Below, piece by piece: positions 23,511-36,300 of a stretch of DNA of 64,000 nucleotides (position 1 is its first letter; the number at the start of each line of letters is the position of its first letter). The DNA is taken from assembly GCA_002749535.1 (NCBI GenBank), contig MZZL01000408.1:1293465-1357464 (forward strand), in the 5' to 3' direction. The notes beneath the pieces are model-generated. The model saw nothing but the letters and a program-made list of their open reading frames with translations. It was not told the DNA's origin and searched no databases. The stretch comes from Apophysomyces variabilis. Its lineage: Eukaryota > Mucoromycota > Mucoromycetes > Mucorales > Mucoraceae. The translations under genes and the position numbers were made by a program.

Positions 23511-24895
23511 GCTTTACGATCTCAAGATGCAAAAGAAGCTGATACACCTTTTGTCGATGATGTTCATTGTGAAACCTTGGTATTTTTAAACTTAATTTTG
23601 GACAATTCAACGTGCTCCACCTCCTACACAATCCTCGTGCCCAATGACGGACAACACCATGTAAAATAGCAATATAAAATGGTTTTCTATTAACCTACTT
23701 TGCATACCAAGATCAAACCTTATGGCTTCTCCCTAGTGAAGTCTTGCGTAGGTTGAATAGACTTTTAGATTAGTGGTGTAACCATTCTACATGATAGTTG
23801 GCCACATGCGTCCAAATAATAACTTATGTCCATTCTTTGTATACGGACGGGTGAGGATATCTACAGTCACCATTTACTGTTATCGAATAGCACATGGCAT
23901 AACTGGTCTGTCACATGGAACTACACATAGAACAAAATACGGGAATGCTCTATTGCTCCCCTCAATTTCAAGTTGGTGGAAACAGTGAAAATAGTTCTAA
24001 TCATGGACGGAGCCAAAGCTTCTAGTATTTTTTACTTGATGAAAAAGAGTATATCAGGAAGCACTTCCGATTAACCATCACCATTTTTAAAGTTCTGTTG
24101 CTCGTAAAGAGTACTCTGACGATGACAGCCTCAACATCGAGTTTCAGGTTTTTCTCCGGGAACGATATCATTGAACAAGGGATGTTGGGCTATAACAATG
24201 CCCAATACTTTCACTGTATAATACTTAAGTATGCAATAGCAAGGTTTGTGACGAATGGATCAGGCGTTAAGTGCATACTGTTTATAGAACAACCTTTTAC
24301 GCTAATCTAAACAAATTTTGTGTCCATGCAAGGATCAAGTTTGCGCTAACAAGAACATATGTATGCGTCATTAGTATACTAATTATGAGGGAAGTATGTT
24401 TTACCTGCATCAACTTGTCCCTTCCGTGGACACAAAATTCATCGAGCAGTATAAAAAGTACGTTCATGGTTAGTAAATGGAAGGATACGAATGATGTCTT
24501 TTACTTACCCTCCGAAGCATATTTTCGTGGGAACGGGAACCTACGCCGCACTTTAGCCAAGTGGGTCATGGTCAGAAAAAATGTATCATGGCGTAGAATT
24601 GGTCAGGTTCAAATGGTAGCACTGCAGAGGACTTGAGGCGATACAGCGTATGGCGGGCCTTATAGTAAGGCACAACAAAGAATAAATTTAGCTCTGTATG
24701 CACAGACCTTAAAATACACTTACTTTGCAGAAGTAGAGAGCACTGAAAAGCCAGTGACGGTTCGGAACAGAGGTCGTGCAGGCTAAATAGACTAACAACA
24801 AGCATAAATACGTTGATATATAGAATGCAAACACTGTTCTTACCGAGAGAAGATTAATCTAAAATGATTAAAAATTTCAGGAAGAAAGGACGTGT
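23511..24895. other. Mobile-element graveyard, left part; no intact gene
   Basis: Short open pieces, such as 24469-24636 (with VFYLPSEAYFRGNG) and 24680-24780, look like decayed coding sequence, but I could not assign a family. The interval upstream of the F-box gene start at 23510 also contains that gene's promoter. Confidence 0.4.
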
Positions 24896-24897
24896 TA

Positions 24898-25084
24898 CTG
24901 TCAACCCTCCTTAATTTTACTTCCGATAATTCCAATACTTCGATAAGTTCAAGCGATTTACAGGAACGAAGGTAAAGTGGTAAATCATGGTCTCTGTGGG
25001 CTAACACTCTCGTTAACTTTCAGCCTTCTCTAACTTCAAGCTCGCTAAAGGAACAGAAACCTTGAAATTAAGGAGGGTTGACAG
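24898..25084. mobile_element. TA-flanked MITE, 187 bp (Tc1/mariner type)
   Basis: Perfect 20-bp terminal inverted repeats: CTGTCAACCCTCCTTAATTT at 24898-24917 and its reverse complement at 25065-25084. Each end abuts the dinucleotide TA (24896-24897 and 25085-25086), the target-site duplication of Tc1/mariner elements. There is no coding sequence inside, so it is non-autonomous. The interior is only loosely self-complementary. Confidence 0.88.
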
Positions 25085-25086
25085 TA

Positions 25087-26570
25087 TTGATAAAATTTCA
25101 GGGAGCGCGAAGAAAATGGGCGGCAGAGGGTGTGTAGGAAGAAAACTTTACAGGACTATCCTTTAAATAGTGTTTTCATTGGATCCAGACGTATCATAAA
25201 AGGAAACAATCAATGAGATTTAGTCCTGAACCTGTGACAAAGATCCTCATGCATCTGGCAATGAATTAAAAACTAGATGTTAGCCAGAACATCAGAAGAG
25301 ACAAAACCAAGAAGAAAGCCACTAAACTAGCAGCAGCTTGATGTCTAGTTTTTGAAACAGGACCATATCAGGAGACATAGACATTTCCAGACTATAACCG
25401 TAGAAGAAAGAAAAAGAACGGCATTAAAAATTCTTCTTCCATGTAATTCATAGATCTCTGCATACCCTGTATAGTAGATTGATGAAAAGGATACTTACTA
25501 AAATGCACAGATGTCATCCGTAATAAGTTTAATTTTTCGACGGCGTTATTATTTTATTTCAAGACAACTGCTGCCGAGCAGCAAATGAGCTAGCTCAATA
25601 AAATACGTTGAAAGGCAGCCTGCCCAATTGCAGAACGTATTATAACATAGTTAATCATTCGGTCGAATGGGACAGTAAATATAGTTATAAGACAGTTTTT
25701 ACTTTAGTTTCTGTATAAAATGAGCGGAAAAAAGGGTTGTTAAAAGTCATTAGCTATTTTTTTAAAATCTAGTTGTAAGTAATTGCGTGGAATGTCATGT
25801 TCCCCGAAAAAAAAATGTTCAGGAACACTGAATGCGCGCGTAGTAAAACAACAGGATATGAGTTCTCGAGTCACTTCAAGATCCTCAAGAAACTGTAAAA
25901 TCTGTGTTTAGAAAAATTGCAGAATTGTCATTAAGCAACTCAATGCTCAAGGCAAGCCTGCCTGCTACATGCATAGTTCTTTTCGGATCTATCCTCCAAA
26001 CTCCTTACCTTTTGATTGAACCCACAGTTGCGCTTGAATCCAGTGCCAGTATATCCAGCCTCGCGTTTTTGTTTGGATTATTCACTTCTTTCCCACGGAA
26101 ACAAACCATACCTATATCAATAACATATCCATATACACTATAAGTGAAATATAATATGCTAAGTCAATGTGATGAGACAAAGAAAAAGGATTAAAAAGAA
26201 TATCAAAGCTTATAATATTCTCAGATGTGAACATTAAGTTCCACAAACAAACTGCTCACATGATGGTCTTTACTTGGATCCACTATTAGAGATTCAATAA
26301 ATACGGAGAAAAAGATGTTTCTAATCTAGTAAATTCAGCAACTAAGCTGGTTTATATAGATGGTACAAAAAAACAGCTGCTGACAACTAGACAAAGACAG
26401 TGAGTGTAACCTTAATTTACCGTAGTACAAACAGCCTACTAAAGTAATTGAAGGAACCTTAACCATAAGGAGGAAGCAGCATAACTCCGTTGATAATTCA
26501 TTATCTCGTTCAACATCAAAAGGTTTAAAAGAACGTCCAAAAGCTACCTCTTTTCTTTCCATTAAAACTA
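25087..26570. other. Non-coding stretch between the MITE and Fanzor copy 2
   Basis: AT-rich, with no supported gene. An open frame at 25904-26143 has a hydrophobic composition but no homology I recognise, and no supporting exons. Confidence 0.4.
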
Positions 26571-26576
26571 ACAATA

Positions 26577-29500
26577 TGAGCGGCGAAAGTGGACCGGAGG
26601 GGCCGCCACTCCGCATAAGACGATATGGTTATCAGAACACTCCTCTTACGCACCTACCTGGTTGGGACTATTCGTTTTTAGGAAACTTAAACTTTGCAAT
26701 TTTTTGCGTCCAGATTACAAACCGCTAAGGGTATTGGATTCTTGGTTTTATATTATAGGCATCGTTTCTGAAAATACTAACTGAACCGTCACCCCAGGAT
26801 AAATTTCGTTTAGTTGCTGAACAATATACTACAGCTCGGCAATGTGCTACTTTCTTACTCAATTTACATATTCGTCGTTGGCTCGAAGGTGGGTTTGAGC
26901 AATTCCTTCCTGTTTCAGAAGAGCAGTTCTATTCGGCTGCATTCAAGATGGTCCTGCGACGCGATCCCAATAACAATGTCCGAATGGCTTTTGTACGTTG
27001 CTAATAAAAACTTATGTACATTGTAGTCTAATTTCTTTTCTTCCCTGACAGTCGAACTATCGATGGCGTTTCGATTTGCGCCAAACATTTGAGAGCTATT
27101 ACGTACCATGCAGAAGGGATGCACGGACACAGCAAGGTATATATATGTACATATATAGCCTGTACCACAGCCATTGGAATACTTGACGTTTTTTAGAGCT
27201 TTATATACCTCCTACAGTAACCGCCCTTTTAAGAGACCTGGCACCTTCTTTTGCCGGAAAAATGGTTGCCAGTATGTACATAACACGACGGAGCCGAACC
27301 AAGTTGTTGTTGACAGTTCTTTTATCTGTCTCACAAACACCTTCTTGCACATTACGACAAATCTGCAAACCTATGATTAGAACGTTTATGGCTTATTTCT
27401 CAGATCTTTTCGAGCGTCATCCGCCAAATAGAGATCAAAGTGTAAAAAGCTTGGGTACGTATCGGCTCATGCAGCTATACGTTTGAAAAGGACTTACATC
27501 ACGTACTTTATCTTGAAATTTTAGCTTCCCGGTGCACTCAAGGACTACTTAAGCTCGTTGACTTTGACCATGACTCCTGGACAATGTTGAATGAAGATGC
27601 TGTTGCCGAACTTCAGGAGTTTTACGAGTACGTGGTTTATAGGTTTATTGCGTAACTTGAACAATTTGGATGCATGACTGCTCACATAAAATTTACTTGT
27701 CAAGTGAGTTTCGCGATGTCTATGTAGAAAAGTTCGTCGGCGTTGACATTACCGCTGATATGAGTGATCAAGAAAAACAACAGTTGCTACCAGGCATACT
27801 ACGGTTTTCATGGTGGATGCTATGCGAGACAAATGCCAGGGAAGGGCAAAGGATAGTCGATATTAACCCTTGCTAAGGACCAAATAGGTATTAACCAACC
27901 AATGTTCAGATTCAAAGCCTGACATAGACAATGAATTTGGTTAGCTTACGTTCCTGTAACCCATCGGGCCATTTATTGGGTGCTAAATCATTTGCACATG
28001 GCTTGACCAAAGAGTTGGCTGTAAGCAATCGGGAGGATTATTTAGCTGGCAATACAAATATTAATTTCTTCTGGACGAGGGCCCGTTAAATAGCTTTAAG
28101 AGTTTTGAAAACGAGCACAAAAATGGCATCTACCGTGAAAGATTCTGGGAAGAGCTCTTTTACCTTGATCGTGTCATGCCTCGCCGCCGCCGTATACAAG
28201 GTTTGACATTCGTTATATGCTTGTCCGTTCAATAAGAGTTTACTGACTAATGAATCAAGAATAGGGAGAAACAACGACCAGCTTCCGGAAGTAGGATTTG
28301 ATTATGGCTTCGAGACTGATGGTGTGATGGTGTCAGTCCAGTTCAAGTCACGGAAACCTAATCAAGGTAGGCGTTGAAAAAAAAAGATCAATCCTTTCTA
28401 GGCGTTAAAGCAAGGAGATCGGCGACTAATATTTGCACTACAGCCTTGTACCCGTCGTCGAAATTGGAATTCCAACGTTTGCTAAGAAACAAGGACGTGT
28501 CCAGCCTTCAAAGTGGCAAACACCATTTGAAAAAGGAGTCAACAGGTTTAACCGCTGCTCGCGATTTAGATCCTCAACAAAATCGGATAGTAGGCGTTGA
28601 TCCAGGTATGTTACAAATGATAAAAGATACCGTAGGTGCTATAACAGAAAATATAGGTATTCGTTCCCTTGTCACTGTTGTTGATACGGCGAATCATTTG
28701 CATGACAGGGCAGCACGTGAAAGACATACGTTCACTGTTATAAATGGATATTACCAGTAAGTAAAAAGAGACTGTATAGGCATCCTACGTAGTAACATGT
28801 ATTTGTAGATCTAGTTCGAAATTTAATTGGAGCTACAGATAGAGCTAATTAACCGTGCAGCAACAAATATGCAAGATGTCTATGATCGTTTAACCCAACA
28901 TCCAAGTACAACCGCGTCCGTTGAGTGATTTCAACGCTTTCTTGCAGCTCAATTTACTGAAAACACACGTAAGGCGCGATGTATGTTTAAAGGGATGGTT
29001 GCACTAAAGGCTTTTTCTTTATTCTGGGGTGGATTCATTTAATTACCGTTATCGTCATCGTGAGCGGCGTGTCCTGCAGTGGTCTTCAAGACAACAGACC
29101 ATGAATGTCATTGCTGACCAACTGGCGGGATTTTATATCAATACAATCATGGTAAGTTATCAGGTAGTTCGAAGTACGGCATCCGTCATTTGCAATCTAA
29201 AACATTTGTAAGCCTCCTATCCAGGATGTAGTGAAAACGAACAAAACAGCCCCCCAAAAGAAAACGCCAGCAGCATCGCCGTAACCAGGGATGTATGCAA
29301 CGCGACCAACGGCGAGTTGTTCTTGCTTATGGAGACGGCGATTTGGGCACAGGTAGCTATCGTAAGCATGGCTTGTTACCAGTCAAGAAACGATTGATGT
29401 GTATTGTTGTTTCTGTTTTATCTAACAGTTAAACTTGTGTAGACTTTCCGGAAAGTGTTGGCTCGTAGATCTCTTGTATTGTGCGTAGACGAATACAAAA

Positions 29501-30065
29501 CCTCAAAAGTCTGCAGCATATGTCACCATGATACTGTCCAATTCCGAGATCATAACCTCCAAGTATGCAATCATAGGTACGCTTACTCGCAATAAACAAA
29601 GTAATTGTGTTCCTTAATTAACAATAACTGATATCGAGAAAAAAAATATCCGACACCGACATGACAAACGCAAACATCAATATTGCCTTGGCAATAATGA
29701 AGAACCTTTGCATGTCTCTAGTCAATGTCCGTCTAGGCGGATACTTGGTATGTGTCGTTATTATGGAATCCTTCCTTCTTTTAACACGACCATAGCAAGA
29801 AGTGACTATTGCAACATCGTCTATCCCATCCGGCTGTGGCCCTAGTGCGAGTATGATAGGCAGCAAGTGACGACGCCTCTCGTAAGTTACAATGGTTAAT
29901 CATCACTGCAAAGCTAATTGTTGAAACAGTTCTGGAACAGAGATGTCAACGCTGGAAGAAACATTCGCGACATACTTGTCCGTTAAATCCAGTCCGGTTG
30001 CCAGCTTGCATCTCGTCCGGAAGCGCTATCCAGAACAGCTCGGCAGTAAGGCACTGCCAACTTCT
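26577..30065 (+). pseudogene. Fanzor (TnpB-like RuvC nuclease) copy 2, degenerate
   Basis: A second, divergent Fanzor. Coding pieces in order: MSGESGPEGPP at 26577; a helical part with LLNLHIRRWLEGGFEQF and EEQFYSAAFKMVLRRDP near 26850-26970, corresponding to FTQNFFYSIMQLVLGRS in copy 1; FKSFENEHKNGIYRERFWEE near 28090; VGFDYGFETDGVMVSVQF near 28290-28350 (equivalent to the TDGFAVNL motif); RuvC-I VGVDPGM at 28590 on; a short YY motif (INGYYQ); RVVLAYGDGDLGTGSYRKHG at the RuvC-II position near 29310; VDEYKTSKVCSICHH at 29485 on; and WNRDVNAGRNIRDI near 29933, matching the RuvC-III motif of copy 1. Breaks: TGA at 28926-28928, no consistent phase between several pieces, about 345 bp between the zinc ribbon and the RuvC-III piece, and a TAA soon after WNRDVNAGRNIRDILVR. 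The start and exon limits are approximate. Inactive as it stands. Confidence 0.75.
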
Positions 30066-31249
30066 CACTTAGTCTGACACGTAAGTGAGACGACTTATAT
30101 GATATCGTTTCTCTAATAATAAAAATATTAGGGCTACAGACATAGCCTTGGAGCCCTCATGTTTGTTCTATTAGCGAAATATAAAATAGCCAATTTTTTT
30201 TATTTTGTATTAAGATTCGACTCCATATATAAAAGTTCTCTTAATTGTTTCTACCCACTCTTCTGTGAGATTTGTACTGCTTTTGCTTTTTTTAACATCT
30301 CTTCGGCGTCTTGCCTTATACATTTTTCTGCATACAACAAAAAGTGGTTCCAACTCTTCCTTGAATATCTTCTTATGATATCCAAGGGCGCACTGTCTAA
30401 TATTTCTGGGAAGTCTAACAATGCAGGATCGGATACTAAGGATTTCTCATTCGTTTTTGTTCAGTTGATTGGGTCATATCGAGTGCAAAGAAAATATACA
30501 CTAGAAAACGAATTTATTTGGGGTGTGATTAAAGGTACATATCAGCCACTCCTCAATTAGAAACGGAAACGATCCTTCTATGTCGTGGAAGGCATCGTAC
30601 GTTTTCTTTCCTGACCTTTCAATATCTCATATTAGTCTTTTCGTTTATATCGGTGGCTTTGACCAAATTTTCCTTTCGTCTTTCTCGTCCATAATGTAAT
30701 TAAAACAAGTATTAATGTAATAGATACAATCTTTCTTTTTAGTGGAATTAAGGCGTGCTCTGGAGACCGGCTGCATTTGTTAACTAAAGGCCTGTGATGG
30801 GAACTAAGTAAAAAAAAAAAAAGGGGGGGGGTTTTGGAAATTGCCGCACCCTTTAACTACAAACCGCTACACAGAACGACTGTAATAGCGTAAGTAGACA
30901 TATAAATACATACAAATAAAGGCAACATCACATTTCATGTAAATGGATGGTATATCAAAGATAGAGTATATTTACGAGGCGAACCTAAAAAGAACATCCT
31001 TTAAACCATTACGCATCTTAAATGCAATGCATGTATCATTCTCTAATGGACGCATAATAAATGTTGAGTAGCGTAAATATATTCTATGTATTAGCGCAAA
31101 GTATTTTGAGATAGGCGCAAACAAACGTTGAAAAAGCTGTATATTCATTGAAACGTGACAATTCTATCACTTGAAGCGGGTAAAAAACGATCATTGAGGC
31201 GGGCTCTGAAACAGCGAAACCCTTTCCATCTGTCAACCTGTTTCCCGGT
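30066..31249. other. Gene-free interval right of Fanzor copy 2
   Basis: AT-rich, with no supported gene. It carries a long mononucleotide double run at 30810-30831 and the promoter region of the SET-domain gene. Confidence 0.4.
30810..30831. repeat. A13/G9 homopolymer junction
   Basis: Thirteen A residues run directly into nine G residues. Such a pair can arise by slippage and is a likely place for assembly or sequencing error. Confidence 0.85.
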
Positions 31250-33086
31250 ATGGCTGACACGGCTTTCAAAGAAAGAGGGGACGCGTTCTGGCAATGGCTT
31301 CAGAAGAATGGAGCCACATTATCTGAAGGCCTCGCATTCAAAGACTACAGTGACGAGGATGCCGGTCGAGGTGTGGTTGCCACGAAGGATTTCAAGGTTC
31401 GAATACTGCGTCTAGAATGCTTTGATTTGCTCAAAGGTTATGATTAGGAAGGAGACGTGCTATTTTCTATTCCTCGTAATCTACTTCTCTCGGAATATAC
31501 ATCGAAACTACGTAAAGTGGAAGGAATGGACGAAGTACTGGACTGCATGACAGGGTGGAATCCACTGATTCTGTCCATGATGTATGAGTATCATATTGAT
31601 TCGTTCTGGAAACCATATTTGGGTATCTACTCTGTTTGTAATAACTACTCCTTTTCTCTAATCTTCTATGTTGTCTAAGATATTCTTCCCCGTGTATTTT
31701 CCACGCCAATCTTTTGGAACCAAGAAGATCTCAGAGAGCTGGAAGGAACTGATATTCCCGGTAAGCTGCCAGGTTTCTTTTATTTGCAAAATCCATTTTC
31801 ATTGCTCTGTTTACAACATCGAACTAGCAATGAATACGGAGGACCACATTTCTATGTCCAATACGAGATAGCAGGAAAAAAAACTGATTTGCAATGAAAA
31901 TAGGTAAAATTGGGAAAAAAGATGCTGAAGAGATGTTTCAAGAAGAAATCGCACCAGCAATCAAGGTAAAATACAAACATGAACAAAGAAAAGTAAGGTT
32001 CCTAAGATTTTCTCAAATTACAGTGTCATCCTGAGCTGTTCAATGAAAAGCTTCATACATTGGATCTCTTTCACGTTTGTGGGTCGTTAATCATGGCATA
32101 CAGCTTCCATGACGAGCGCGGTGTAAAGGATAAAGGGTACGAATTGGACGCGGAAGACGAAGAACTAGAGGAGGAATTAGGGAAGGAGTTGATCGCCATG
32201 GTGCCTATGGCGGATATGCTTAATCACAAAACCGGGTATAATAACGCGCGACTTTTCCACGAATCGGATTGCTTAGAGATGAGAGCAATCAAACCAATTG
32301 TAAAGGGCGATCAGATTTATAACACATACGGCGATTTATGCAACGCTGATCTACTGCGCAAGTATGGATTTACCGACGAAGATAATCCATTTGACATTTG
32401 CGAGCTGGATGAACAATTAGTACTAGGCATTTGCGCAAACAAAAGCGATGATGATCAGTTGCGGGAGAAAAAGGTATGTGAACCAGAAAGTTTGAAACAC
32501 TTTTATTCACAGTTTGTGCAGATCGACTTTTTGCTAGGTGAAGATATACTTGAGGAGTGAGTCAACTTTTTACTGAATTGAATGGCTGCTAAGTATATTT
32601 TAGCTGCTTCGTCCTTGACAATGAGCATCAGATTCCAGCTGAGTTGATTTCTACAGGTGCGCGCGGAAATAGATAGTAAAATATATTGACTGGTATATGA
32701 TCGTTAGTACATGTGCTTAAGTCGTCGCAGGAGGAGTTTGAGAAGATCATTGAAAAAGACAAGCTTCCTAAGCCCAAACTGACGCCAGAAGTCAAACAAT
32801 TACTGATAACGCTGTTGGAAACACGATTAGCTCGATATCCCACTTCATTGGAGGTATGTGACATACAGAGACTTAATAACCGTGATTAACTCTCGCACAA
32901 TAGGACGATCTTAATGAGCTGAAAAAAGATGGTATCACACTGAACAAGCGAAATGCGCTGCGAGTGCGCGTGGGAGAAAAGAAAATCTTAGCCGAAACTC
33001 TAAAGAATCTGCAAGGCATGACCCCGACCACAGCCACCAAGCGTCCAGCAGAGGAGGATAGTAGACCAACAAAACATCGAAAATAG
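31250..33086 (+). CDS. SET-domain protein lysine methyltransferase, SETD6/Rkm4-like
   Basis: Predicted AdoMet-dependent lysine methyltransferase of the Rubisco-LSMT-like class. Yeast Rkm4 modifies a ribosomal protein and human SETD6 modifies RelA. Exons: 31250-31396, 31448-31622, 31680-31760, 31904-31965, 32024-32556, 32604-32656, 32708-32853 and 32904-33086, adding to 459 residues. The split SET domain opens with DEDAGRGVVATKDFKEGDVL and FSIPRNLLLSEYTS. It closes with the family core MVPMADMLNHKTGYNNARLF and GDQIYNTYGDLCNADLLRKY, where the NH and Tyr residues form the cofactor and lysine pocket. The C-terminal half matches the Rubisco-LSMT substrate-binding domain, with EDCFVLDNEHQIPAELIS. 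The extreme C-terminus is basic (KRPAEEDSRPTKHRK), a probable nuclear signal. Every intron is GT-AG and every junction keeps frame. Confidence 0.92.
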
Positions 33087-33369
33087 ATACATATACGTCA
33101 TAGATACAGTAAAGGCTTTATAGCGATCGGAATTATGGTTTTACCTATTTATCTTGTTCACTCAACATGGGCAATCCGACGCTGTTGGTGGTGAAGGAAA
33201 AACTTTAGTACCCATGACCAAGGTGCATCGTAGCACAGATGATGTATGTTTGTGTGCAAAATTTTTTCTATTGATGAGTGAAATAAACAAATGCGACATG
33301 ATGCTATTTTTAAGGATTTAAGATGCACAATCTTGAGCATACGAGTGCTGTGTCTCGTTCAAACCATTG

Positions 33370-36300
33370 CTATCGGTATAGCGGTTGATGTTGTTGCTCT
33401 AAATCATATCGTCCGAAACATCTGGCCCACTGGTCCTCCGGAACCAGAGCGCCGAACAGGTCCTTCATTTGATGACCGAGCTATGAACAAAAGACGTTAG
33501 CTATTGACGTAGTCAGAAACTTATTTTGCATACCTGATCCAATTCGCGAATGATGGTTTCCATCAATACTACATAGGCATAGTATACCATATAGCATTCA
33601 TCTCTGTCACTACATTCTTGTTCAACCGAAGGCATCTTCTGCAACTCAGCCATCAGGCTAAGCCTGGCCTTTTCAGCTGGCGGGAGATAGGGCGGCAACG
33701 GTGTTTTGAGTTGAAGCGCAGACGCCAGAATGTAGAAGTACAGCAAGATATTGCCAGCCATTTCCATGAATTCATTGCTTGCTGGCAATAGAAAATCACG
33801 CCGAACGTGGAGCGCCCATACATCCTTCAGAATGACGATACGCAACGATAAGAATTTATCCAGAATATTTTGGCACGAAGCAAGCATAGTCTTGTACGTC
33901 TTGACTGGGAATGGTCCTTTCAAACGTGGTTCATTTGGAGCATGCACTAATAAAGCTTGCAGTTCAACAAGACGCAGCTGTATAGAAAGCTCGATTTGCT
34001 GAAGAGCTGAAGCACGAGCGCGATTGCGTCTTTCAAGCGCTTTAAGTTCCTCAGGCGTGTGGACTCGGTCGCGAGGAGGCAGATTGAAGATTTGCTCAAC
34101 AAGCAGTTCATAGTGATCTTCATCGGTGGTTTCGGAATAGACAGAAACAAGCTGCTTGTAGAGCCATGATACATGCAACAACAAATCAGACAATCCCTTT
34201 CGGAGCTCTGTTCGAGCCTCGTATGGCCACACGTATGTAGTAACAATTAAACCTAGTTTCATACTGAGATAGATGTCCTTTTGCCAGCATTAAGTCGTTT
34301 GCTTACCGATCAAGACACCCATAGAAACAGCGACGCAACGCATCCATGCAAGTTCGAACACGTCCATGACATCATCCTCTAGACGATGATTGTACTCATA
34401 CAACACAATAAGGTTGTATGCCAAAAGTGAAAATTGACCAAACCGACCATGCTTATGGTTAAGGATAGCCCAGAAGCACGGAATGGAGAATAGCCATGTC
34501 AGCAGGAGCAAGATAATTGGACAAGTCGAGAACACAGTGTAAGTAGCTGCAGCTATGACACAGCCTAGACCAGTAGCAAGAACACGCAAGACTGCGCCAA
34601 CGTTGGTGCCTCCTACAGTCGGTGTCATAACAGCCATGACCTAAAGAACGCAATGTTCGTAATGTTATTAAAGTTATTTGCGGCGAAAAACATTTGGGTA
34701 CCGTGATCAATGTCCATTCCATACGAAACTCTCTAAAATAGTCTTGTGTTGCGGGAATAAAGGCCAAAGAGGCAATGGTTACGCCTGTTACGGTGGCCTT
34801 GATTGCATATCTAACCGTGTGTTTACGGAACCAAGAGAAGAATTCCCACAAGGTTAGAAAGAACCGGCGCCATGCGGTTGTCGGCTTAGGCGTATGTAGT
34901 GTATTGATTGTGTTGTGATTGTTAGGAACGAATTCGGCTTGCTCGGCTCTGCGTGCATTTACGGTGGCCCATCGGCTGATAATCGCGCGGATCCATCGCA
35001 AAAGAAGGTTCGACTGATCGTCATCACTAAAGACGGAATCTACACAATCCACGAGACACATCAGTTCCTTGGCGAATTCCAGCAAGCTGAACACGAAAAA
35101 GTAAACGAGCACGATGTCTTCTGCAGGAAACTGTTTCATTAGTTGCATATGTAGATCGATTCCCGGATGCTTTCTAAGCTTCCTCTGATACATCCGTGTT
35201 AGTGCTCTGCGCAGTGACTCTTCAAACAGACTAATAGCCGTGGCCAGGTTCTGTCGTAGCATATGGAAGGGAAGTTTTTCAGACGCAGCATGTTCTTCAG
35301 AAAAGTAAGTTTGAAGATGAATGATGGTATGTTTACAGGTATAGGCAAGGGATTTCATGGGTGATCGTACTGTCCGAATGAACTGAACCAAAGCACCTTC
35401 TTCTGGTGTATTTCTAACATATCGATCCTCTGCCATGCTGTGCTCTCTCCGGAGTTCATTCTCAAATTTTCGTCTTTGATCGTCGATCTTTACATTCCAG
35501 GAGCTTCTTCGGACGGGTGTTGATTTGTCCGAGGTTGCTGTTGCACCATACCCATCCTTTGTTTTAGCTTCGGCTTGCTCACCCTGCATCGCTTCAAACT
35601 GGAGACCACAACTACTTCGAAGACCGCCGATATGTTGTGCTAGCCGCTGCAGACTTCCTACAATATTGTCATACTCTGCAGCATGACGCCACATCTCGAG
35701 GTTGTAAAATTCGAGCTTAGCATCCTTGAGGGAGGATTTGAGGGCTGTGAAACTTGATCGATGATAATTAATGGCGTCTTCCAGATTTTTGTTTGCTGTG
35801 AATTCCGGCAAATCGGCATCCAGCAAGAAAGTCTTGGTAAGCAACTTCAGTAACACTCGCATAGATTGTAAACTGGCATCAATGTTTGATCTAACCGGGC
35901 GGAGTTAACGGTTGGCTCGATCTCCACGGACTTGCTTACTTTAATTTCTTGGTAGCTGTCATGGGCCATACCAGCAAGCATACAGCAACGGAGATGGCTG
36001 TTCCGATGGCAACGATCGTGAATGTTTCGCGAATTTTGGTTGTGTCCAGCTCCTCAGCACTTGATCCTTGTTTGACGAGAATAGAAAATAACACAATGAA
36101 AGCCAGACCGGAACCTTCGGCGGGAAATGAGTTCTCCTTATCTTTTCTATGATTTCATTTGTCTCACCTGTCAACAAGCTTGGTTTGTTTACGTGTGCCT
36201 TCAGAAACGCGATGACGAATGTACTACCCGCTAGCCAGAATCCCAAGGTGACCACCCCTGCCATGACATGGTAGCCGAGTTCGTGTAAATAGGTGCTTGT

